The notes beneath the pieces were generated by a model that ran no database searches, had not been told where the DNA came from, and saw only the letters and a program-made list of their open reading frames with translations. A program made the translations under genes and the position numbers. A stretch of 64,000 nt of DNA. Source: Oscheius sp. JU75 (lineage: Eukaryota > Nematoda > Chromadorea > Rhabditida > Rhabditidae). Position 1 is the stretch's first letter; every line of letters begins with the position of its first letter. Positions 1 to 10,500 of this stretch are shown piece by piece. The DNA lies in the NCBI GenBank assembly GCA_037178855.1, contig JASJZC010000004.1, positions 6,324,001 through 6,388,000 of the forward strand. The letters run 5' to 3'.

Positions 1-3000
1 GAGAGATGAGTATCTACACAAACTATTTCCCCCAGAAGAGAGAGGAGCAATATTCAGATGAAGAGGAGGGTAAGAGGGGTAGGGGCAGAAGGCTGAGAGT
101 GGACGGGCCTTCAAATTCAATGGCTCAAGTGGTTGAAATAAAGGATGGGACGAGAGGAGGAGGAGGGAGGAACTTTGTGGAGGGGGATAAGACAGAAAGA
201 GAGGCATCAATAGAAGAAATGACCCAAATGCCAAATGAACTTATTCACACACAGCAAGAAGATGTGTGTGGAGGGTCTGGAAGGATAATTGACAACACAT
301 TGGGGTGTCTTGTTGGAAAAAGGAGAGTCAGTTTGTGCCTGTCCGATGTTTCAAGGCCATCTCAATTATTTTACTCTGCCCCTCTTGTGTCGAAATGTGC
401 AAGCCATGGTCACTAGAAGTGAAGGACAAAAACCTTTGACCTTTAGAGAACTTGTACCAGATTTCATGGTAACACTGATCGAGCTCAAAGCTGTGTGTAG
501 ATCGTACGGGGAAACCAAAAGAAAATTTTCCAATCCAAAACGACTGCTTTCCTCTTCCGAAAACCACAAGATTTGAAGTGACAGCGCCACTTTGGCCTCC
601 CATCTCTCTTGGAAATATGGCCACCAAGAAGGCTCACTTAGTACACGCAATTGAGGGAACACAAAAACCAAGAAAGATTGAGAGATTAGCTTTGAGAGAC
701 AAAGAGAAGCACCAAATGACCTCGACCAGTCTATCCTGCCTCACGTTCCCAGTCATAACTCTAATCACCCGGTTTTATCCCACCTGGTAATGGGGTCAAT
801 GGATCGGCCTCTCTTTCTGATGGGGAAGACTAAAAGCTGTTCATACACAGACAGAGAGAAGATGATGTAAGAGTCAAGTCTAGTACTTGTCGAATTCATG
901 TGCTGCGTCGGAGGCATCTGCATAATCTGCGGACTGCTGGCAACACAGGTTCATTTGAACGTTTCAGAGAGGAGAGGGCACAATCAGAGGCTATGGCGAG
1001 TGAATATGGAATGAAGTACTACGAGGGGAAGGAGGCAAAAAGTTAAGATGTTGGGAGTCACGTAGTAGATGAGGTTTTGACAGGACACACATGAATTTAA
1101 AGAGTGCGAGTGGACACGTGGTTTGGACAGTAGGACAACATATATGAGAACAGATAGACACACATAAAAACGACATTGAACAAGACATGGAAATTTTGGT
1201 GCGAGTGATCAAGTGAGCAACATGAAATGAGTACACAGTACACAGTACAGGTTAGATTGAACGTAGGGGTAGACAAAAGGAGTGACAGTCATTAAGACGA
1301 CAAACTTTTCCCCCAACTGTATGTTAAAGTATTGGATCAAGGCCATTTGATGACTGCAAATTGACCCAGAAAACGGGAGAGTGCTCTTCAAGAGACTGAG
1401 AGAGAGCGAGACCGTCCACCATCTTTCTCTAAGCCTGGGGGTCATTCCTCTTCCCCCAAATTGCGACATTCCCGAGACCGACACAGCAAATCCCCCCCTC
1501 TCACTCTTCCGCTTCATTTGACACAACTCATGAAAATACCGTAATCCCCCTGAGGGGACTTAGAGAGACCCGACTCTGAGAAATGAGCAGAAAGAGTGAT
1601 AGTCGAGAGTCAAGTACCAGAAGAAGAAGAGACTATTGAGTTCAGATACCAGTCACTGGGACTGGGGGTTCAGTGAGTCAAGAGACTAGATATTAGGTAA
1701 ACCTTAATAAGACAAAGAAAAAAAAGCTAACGATGAGAGATTTTGGTGAGTGGCAGTTGAGAGTCAGCTGGCAGGCAGAATACATTGAGAGACGCAACTG
1801 TAAGTTCAGTCGTGGGTTAGAGACCATACGAGCCAGAGCCAGGTACCAAGGAAACCTCAGCGGATGACTTAGTAGGATCAGGTTCAAGTCAAGGTCAAAA
1901 GTCACGGGCCCGACCGGAAGAACTCTTGAACACTCGTCGACTATGAAAGGGTGCGGCAGTCATGTCCAGACCAGTGGGTCTTTGTGGTTCAAGGACAGTC
2001 GGATGTGGGTCGGGGGCAGAGAGAACCCCCATCCCCATTTATCAACCGCCCGACAACTACAAGCAGGACAAAAAGAGGTGACAATATTGGTGGGGGACGG
2101 TCGAGAAGCAAAGGACTCTCTCTCCCTCTCTCTTAGGGGGCAAATAGGAAGGGCGGAAGTAGCCACCGTCTGCGTGTGTATTTAGTTGATCTGAGCGTTT
2201 GTAGAGAGGGCAGAGTGAGAGGTAAAGGAGTGAGAGAGTCGGTTGTAACTGTGAAACATGAGACGGACAAGGTGGCGACGACTGCCGAAAGACACTCATT
2301 CTCTCTCTCATATTATGCAACTGGACTACTGTAGAAGCTGTCTTCATGATGAGCCATCGCCCCAAAAATTCAAAATAAACGTCATGGTCTGCTGGTGGGG
2401 CCATAAAATGGGGTGAAAAGTATCGTATTTTTTTATAAAAAAATTATGTACAATACACTCCAAACATCTTAAATCCCGCATTGTTTGCACGCATGAATAT
2501 GTTCTGCAAAGCTGTAGGACAGCTTAAAAACCGCGTCTCCTGGTCATCTTCTATGCTCAGGTGGTACGAGTGGAATCTTCCCGATCGGTAGCCGAATAGC
2601 CAAATGTTTTACTTATCAAAATAACTGTCGCAAATTTGATCCCCAAGCCAAAAATAACCTTTTTGTCTCCACCAATGTTATGACTATTGTGGCTCTTTCA
2701 AAGGCAGCAGACAATATGTCAAAGAGAAGGGCCCAGCGCTAACGAAGCATGAGAATAAATTTTGAAACCCCTCAAGGCTCAGCAGAACCATATGTCGCAG
2801 GATTAGAAAATGATGGATGCTTAGAGAGGCTAGAGACCCCCAGGCTGCCAATAATGTTAGTACAGTACAAAGAAACTTTGAGTGTGAGAGGGAGAGAGTG
2901 AGAGAGGGAGAAGGGAGAGACAAGATGAGGTTCACGGAGTGAGGCGAGCGGGAGGGCAAACAGCCGACTGTGAGGTCAATTGAAAGAGCCAGCCTGTGTC

Positions 3001-6000
3001 TACAAGAGAGTGGAGTGAGAGAGAGCAGGAAAGAAGACGGTGGTCAAGGTTGATCGAAAACTGTGGGGAACATGACAGAATCGATTCGCTATGCATGTCC
3101 AAATTGGAACTAATAGTACAAAGGACAGTTTGATGGAGGGTGGTCAAAGGGGAGGGGATGTAATGGTCAAGGGAAGAGTCCAAAGGAATCTATAAAGAAA
3201 GGGGTTCAGAAGCCACAAGAGAACAAAGGGTCATTGAAAAGAGATAGATTGCATGGAAAGAGATCAGAATCAAAGGACGTTTGGACTGAACAACGGATCA
3301 TAACAGAGATAATTTTGCACCCTTGGTTTGACCCAGTCAACCAAGTGCACTGACATCAAAGAAGGAGCGATCAAAGAAGAACAGCGGGCAAAAAAATGCT
3401 TTGCGTGAAAAAAGAAGATCGTGGTAAACAAACAAACATGTACTCGATTGATAACTACGCACCAAAGAAAATGGGAAGAGGGGAGATGAGGTTAAGTAAG
3501 AAAATATAAGAGAGATTCAATGAAACAGAAAAGTTCTCTCAGGCACCACCTGAGAGAAAGTACTAGAAGAGGGAAAAGAGAGACAAACTATTGATATGGT
3601 GAGTGACCTGAAAGATACAGAGGCTGGAACCTCGAGATACTGTAGCCACTGGTCAATAACCACTGTGTCGGTACTCAACTCAAGTAAGAGTACAAGCTAT
3701 AGTCGTCAAAACCTCTTTTCAGAGGATTCAGAGAAAACTGCTGAAAGTACAGAGAGTTTAGAGAACTACTAGCCAAGAGACGGATCCAGTAGTCAGTGGT
3801 CGACGGGCAATCAAAGAGTCAGGGAGGGTAACTGAGGGACAGTCAGAGACAGTCAACCCAGTGGTCAAGACATCTCATCCCATCATCTTCCCCAGGTCAA
3901 TCCCTTTCAAACGGACTGAGGGAGAGAGTGTGTCTATTTACCTAGTGCCTTCTTTCGGCCTCTCTCCCCCCTTTGTACCCGGATTTGATTGACCGGCTGT
4001 CCGATCGATACACATCGACATGTGTTCTAACACCCGCTCCTAGTAGTTCATAGTGTCTCTGTCTAATGGGCAAGTGAGTGTATAGAAGAAGATGTTTTGG
4101 ACCGATGCGTCCAGGCTCCGGCAACACGGGCTCTTATTCACCACCCCTGACATTCTGAGGCGTCTCATATTGAAAGACAGCATACAGTAACTTTGGTACA
4201 AAGGGGGACTGAAGTCTCTTATGGGGAGATGGACACAACTCCTAGGCTAATGAGACGTGGCGTAAACAGCAAAGGAAGTAGCAATGCTGAATCCAATTGT
4301 GGCCCATTCCAAATGCACTTCTGGCCAAGGAGGACCCTCCACTGATTCGAGTCACCTAATAGACTCTCTTGGTTCATCCTCTCTTTTGGATCATCCCGTG
4401 TGCTCGTAAATTACGCGCGTTCAAAGGACCGTTAACAAAGAGAGGGTGAAGGACTGATTGATGGGGTTTTTGAGACTTCTTTGGAACCCGGAGAAGGTGA
4501 GTCGAAACAATAAAAACCGTGAGTCGGGTCAGAAATGATTCGCAGGAAAAACTGCAAAGTTCCGGGTATCAGTTGCTCGGGCAGGGGGAGTGCAACAGGC
4601 CAAGATGTAGCGAAGGGAGATGGATCACGGGACCCCCTTTCTACGTGTGTCAGTCACTTTGTTCCAAAAAACAGTAGGATTTTTTAAACTGCGCCAAAAT
4701 TGAAAGCGCAAGAATTTGTGCCGAGATAGAAGAGAGATAGAGAGTCAGAGAGTCTTGTCCTATAGACGTCCAGGACTGCGCGACTTCCTTTCCCAGTTTT
4801 GCCTCGAAGAAGTAAAGATCTGGAAAAGTGATACTCTAGAAAGTTGTACTTTCTTCTACAACTTTGCAAAACATTGCAACTACGAAAACCTCATCTTTAT
4901 CCGGAAAATGGTTAGCAAAGCTGGCTAATTGCATCATTTATTAACACTAGGATCGTCATCATTTTTCCGAACACAATGAAGTTTTCCAGGCCTACAATGT
5001 TTTACTTTGTTCTCGCGGTACCCGTTTAGCATCCCAACTTTGGAGAGTCAGCCAAGTTTTGGTTAAAGGACTGCCCCGTCTTGGCTTGATAATCGGTCCC
5101 ACCGCGTAAGGAAACTGTTCCGGCCAGTAACTTCTTTTTTCTGAACAAACTATAGGCAACTTTTAAATCCTACTGTCTTTGGGATATTTTCTAGACGTAG
5201 CTTTTCGAAAGATGATGCAAAAACTGAGTTTCGAAAATCGGAAGAGGCTAGGAATAAACGACAGCTGGGTGGAGGAGTTTTCTACAGTACACGACATAAA
5301 TATTAGATGAAAAATATAGCTATTTGGATGATGAAGAGATCATTTCTTAGCTAGAAAAAATAAGTCAAAGTGGGTATGTTCTTCGTTACACTATGACTCC
5401 TCTCTCACCCTGTTGAATGAGGAGAGAGCACAAGTGACAGCCCCAGCTGGCTCTTGGCCAATTTTTTACACCCGTTATTAGAGAAAGGAAAGGGAGGGAA
5501 AGTGTGGAAGAGAAAGAGAGAGTGACAGACTAATTGGATTGATTGGTCTGTGACTCTAATCCAAAGCCTCCTGTCCAGTGTTGGCACATCTGTTGTCCTA
5601 TGTTCACTCTCCTGTGACACCGAGCTTGGAGAGAGACAGTGAAAGAGACAGATCTGTACTCTCACAAACTTTCCCTGTTCCTTCTCAGAGAGTGACAAGA
5701 ATCAATTGGTTTGGGGCCTGCTGCTGATTGTGAGAGCGTCATTGTTTGTGCTTGCTCATCGAGTGAGAGAAAGAAACACAGAAGAAATGGTTTAGGGAGC
5801 AAAGGAGGAGCTGTCTCTCTGTCTCTCTGTTCCTCTGTCTCTCTGTATCTGTCTTTTTGTTCTCTCCGACTTGATACAACCAGGCAAACAGTGCTAGATA
5901 GGCAAAGGAAAAGATCAAAAACTGACAGTAAGCGACAGACTGGTGGCAACATAAGCTGCAGGAACTGTTTACTCGGACAAATACGGTATATGCTCCTGAG

Positions 6001-7597
6001 ATGCTCCAAAAAAATTACAAAGATAGGGGTTGGACAGCCAACAGGTTACAATGAGGAACAGAAGATCCATCAAATCACGAAGGCTATAGAGACTTTATCA
6101 CAAGAAAAGGTCTAGAAACCCCAAAAAAGGATGGAAACGAGAAACAGAGGACGTAAACAGGACTACTGTACTCCCCTCATCTCTGTCTCCCATGCGTGTC
6201 TATATCCGTACTACCCAGGGTGAGACAAGAAAGAGAGCGGCACCAGTGTTGCTCAGCCGAATCCGGACATTGCGTGATCAACATCTGTACCAGCTGGGAA
6301 TGCGCCATCCTCCATACAGTTCACACAGAATTCCGAAGGGCATAGGGGGCTAACAAATACCCCATAATCTTTGGGGACCATCTGTCCTAACTCTAGGCCC
6401 CCTAGGGTGGCCAATTAGTCTGTCGTCCTCTGTCCCACCGAGTCCTTTTGTCAGTCAAGTCGGTTCATTTGATATGTTGACACACCCAGTGAGAGAGTCT
6501 ACAATGCGCCTCACTCCCTCGTACCATTCGAGGACTGCCACCAGCCGTTGAGATGTTGTTGGGGAGGGAAAGAAGAATGGAGGGGTCAGGTGAGGGACAG
6601 ACAGGGTAGGGGATACTGTAGACAGAAGAGTATCAGAAAGACAATGAGACAGAGAGAGACATAGAGACAGAGACTTACAGTGGAGAGTTGGGTTGACTAC
6701 TGGTTCTTGCACAGAAGGTAGCAGGCGGCAACGTACAAGGACAGAAGCACATTGTCAAAAAAAATTGGCTAAATTGGAGCATGACATCGAACTAAACTTT
6801 TTAAATTGGCAAGTCAAGTCAATGTCCCAATCTAGTGCAAATTTCACAAAAGTCTGTGTGTGTCGATCTGAAAATCTAATTGCCAGTTTGCCACGCATAC
6901 TTTGTGACTACTTACTCTTTGCAAGTCAAGTCATTTTTTTGGGAGATGCGTCTCTGGAAGAACGCTACTCCTGTCAGGATGGCTCCTCTGGAACAGCATC
7001 TACGTGTCACGAGCCCCAACGGGGCATCAGCCAAACCTGTCACACTAATCAGTTTGACAGTTTGCTTCCCTATATTGGCTCCTGATCTCTCGCCTCTACT
7101 CCGAATTTCAGTAGCCTACCCGACGGTCAGCTGTGAGTGGCTTTTTTGAATACTACAGAGAGACAGTAAGATAGAGAGAGAGAGAGAGAGACAGAGAATG
7201 TTTTGAATTTTGTCTTATGCCCTCACATTCCCTCTCCCACATTTGACCTAGATCAATAATCAATCTCTGTCTCTCTTCTATGTATATAGTCTCGGCTATG
7301 TGCCACAAACACTCACAGAGAGGGAGGACTCCTTCTCTGTGAGAGCCTACTCGAGAATCTCCATTGATTGTCCTGTAGGGAGAAGTTGTAAGGTGAGGGA
7401 GAAGGCAAAAGGAGATGTTAGTCAGCCTCTCTTTCCCCGCCTTACATGGTCAAATTGGATGAGAATGCGTCTTATTCAACCGGTAATCCTGTGTCTCCTT
7501 CTTGAATGGCATCAAAGGCAGCACTAATGGCAAGAAGGGGAGAGGGTGAGCAGAGTATGCTGTCTGGTATAGGAAAAGTGACAGAGAGGAAAGACAT
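1..7597. other. Purine-rich low-complexity DNA without a recognisable gene
   Basis: The plus strand is dominated by degenerate GA and GACAGAGA-type words, switching to CT-rich stretches after about 5.4 kb. Reading frames here are short and rich in Ser/Leu or Arg/Glu, as expected from such repeats, and none shows a family I know. The composition resembles the 9-kb DDX23 intron in this window, so it may be intergenic DNA or part of a long intron of a gene lying to the left. A degenerate dispersed repeat lies at about 6850-7030. Confidence 0.6.
6850..7030 (+). repeat. Degenerate copy of a 333-bp dispersed inverted-repeat element
   Basis: Shares words such as TTTGCAAGTCAAGTCA, GGGAGATGCGTCTCTGGAAG and GGGGCATCAGCCAA with a partial copy at 41440-41640. 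It is related to the complete copy at 63509-63841. The termini are not clear in this copy. Confidence 0.6.
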
Positions 7598-10500
7598 TTA
7601 TTCAACAGTAACAACTGAAAGACAATCGCAGACTTTTGCCAAACTTTGATGATTGACGCAGTCTCCTCGATTCTTATAGAGATCCAACCGATCGTATGAC
7701 AGCAGATGATAATCGGTACTGTTCACAGCTTCCAAAAAGAACTGAAACTCTCAATATTGTACATAATACTGGGAGTGTTTACCTTGAAAGAGGCATTGCG
7801 ACCTTTCTCTACTGAGGTAGATAGAAGGATTCCTTGCCAAGTTGCTGGTTTTTCGTGAATTAAAGTCAGTTCAGAGAGCTAAAAACCGTAAATTTTTCCC
7901 ATAAAAGAGTGGAAAAATGGTTTAGGACGCTAGCGGCATCGAACTGTTGACCTCCATTTTATTGAGCAAACGTGTTAGCCACTAGGCTACTAATGCAAAC
8001 TTCGACGCGGCTTTGTTGCTTTGTATATGTTGCAGTTGGAATTGACCGGCCGTTGAAATTGACCGGAACTAGTTGAAATTGACCGGTCAACTTCAACTAG
8101 TTGAAATTGACCGGAACTAGTTGGAATTGACCAGGTTCAGTTGAAATTGACCGGTTTTCAGTTGAAATTGACCGGAAAGTTTATTTGGGGTGTCTACAAT
8201 TATTTTACTTTTTTTTCTTTACATGTTTTACGGTTTATTCTTTGTCTAATTGGTCACAGGCACAACATTTTTAATGTTTTATCACGAAAACAAGCTGAAA
8301 AAAAAACTTCAGCAACTATTTTAGTGCCAAAACTAACTTCACTCTTTGCATCGTTTGTTTACTTTGTTTTTCGCGTTCTCTTCTTCTTTTTATTTCTCTT
8401 TATTTTGAGCACGCCATTGTTACAGGTGGTGTAATGTCGGAAGAGAATCTCCACGATCGTGCGAAAGAAGATCACAGAGCGCGATTCAATGTCAAGCTGC
8501 AAGAATACGTCGCTAGCAAGAAATCATCTACACTCCGAACAGATGACAACTACAAGGAGATCGTTGAAGCCGTCAAAAGATGGGAAACCGGCGAAAAATT
8601 TACTAATGACGCGATGAGACGAAACTACGGAAGAAGGTATGTTTTCCCTAATACACCTCTTTATTTTTTAGATTCTGCATAGGAAATATCAATGGCCGAG
8701 AGGAGCTTCTACACGACGGCAAAGTCGTTGTTTCTCAATCAAGAATATTCAAAATACTTTACGTCACACATGTTACCGGAGGATGTATCGGACGCGATTT
8801 GATGTGGTCAAAATTTAAAGGATACTTCGGAATCGCACAGTAAGCCGTCTTTTCCTTTCAAAGTTAGCAAGTTTTTAGGGAACTGGTTACAATTTTTGTC
8901 AAATGCTGCCCTTTATGTCCACTGAAGAAGGGCAAAGCGAAGAAAGGGCTGGTAATAAAGCCGATAATCAGCACCACGCATAACGAAAGATGTCAGGCTA
9001 GTTTGGTATAAAGATATTTCTATTTTTAGGTGGATCTTATTGATCTACAGTCGGTACCAGACGGAGAGCATAAGTTCATATTAAACTACCAGGATCACTT
9101 GACGAAGTTCGTCGTTCTAAGGGCGCTGAAAACCAAGACGTCTGTAGAAGTTTCCATGCAGATCAACTCCATATTCTGCTTATTTGGTGAGAAATCTTTT
9201 TGGATAAACTTTTTTCATTCCAGGACCTCCGAAGCTGCTACAGACGGATAACGGACGAGAATTTGAAAATACGACACTGAAAGAGATGCTAAAAAATTGG
9301 CCAGCCTGCAAGCTGATTCACGGGCGTCCGAGACATTCCCAAAGCCAGGGGTCTGTCGAGAGGTCCAACAAAGACATTCAAGACATCCTTTTTATCGAGA
9401 TGAAGAGGAAAGATACGCCAAAATGGTCACAGCTGCTTGATCGAGTACAATACATCAAAAACACAAGATTTCATCGTGGGATTGGAAGAACCCCAATCAA
9501 AGCCTTGTTCGGTTAGTTTCATTTTAGAATAATTTTTGTTTATCTCTATGCTTGTAGGTTTCGATGAAAATGGCACGGAATCCCAGACGATTCACGAGGT
9601 CCCCGAAGCTGAGGAGTGTGAAGAATACTTCCAAGAATTCTACGGGCCTCCAGAAGAATACGTCGAAGAAGAGGGAACCCCGTGGCCTGACAAGGAAGCG
9701 ACCATCAGTCATCAGCGGGAACAAGCAGGTCAGGCGCTACAACGGCAAGCAGATCGAATGCTACAAGCTTCAAAAAACAGGTATGATCAAATTTTTTACC
9801 CTTGAAATCGTTTTTATAGATATGGAACGATCGAAGTAGGAACGTCAGTTCTGGTAGCGATTCCCGATGTTGATCGCCCAAAAGCTGGCGCACGAAGCAT
9901 AATGGCCGTTGTTCTCGAGGAAAAACAGGGATTTTATAAGTAAGCAAATCATTTAGCTTCTTTGATAAGTTCTCTTTAGACTAGGAACACGTCACGGCTA
10001 CCTTCCCAACTTTTTTCGCGAGGAATCAAGTTGAGCCGTTGGAGGAAACGTTCGTTCTCCCGTCTGCTGTACCCGATGTGGAACTACCTTCATTTCGAGC
10101 AGCAATTTCTTCTGGTTCTGTTACGGGAGGACAAGGACACAAGCACTGCAATTGCTACGGGAGATGTGATTCCAACCGATGTTCGTGTAAGGCTCGTGAA
10201 TTGTTGTGTAATTCTCGCTGTCACAAGAATAACTCTTTCTGCAGGAACAAATAGGCACATTGTGTTATTTCTGTCATTTTTTTGACATCTTTATTGTTTA
10301 TGTTTGTTTCCTACTAATAAATACTAGTCACCGCAAAGTTGATCGTTTTTTGGTCGAAAAAGCTGATAGAGTAAACAAAAATGGAATAAACTAGCGGTTA
10401 ATAACGAAATGTTTTTCGCCTCTAGTCAATTTCAACTGAATATTTGCATAAATAGGTTATTAGAACGCTCAATCCTACATTTCACAGCATTTTTGAATCG

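Noticed and set aside
6-416. 136-codon open frame at the left edge
   Set aside because: Biased Gly/Arg/Glu composition from purine-rich DNA, no splice support and no family resemblance.
7915-8003. Functional tRNA gene
   Set aside because: A- and B-box-like words are present, but I cannot build acceptor and anticodon stems with normal pairing.
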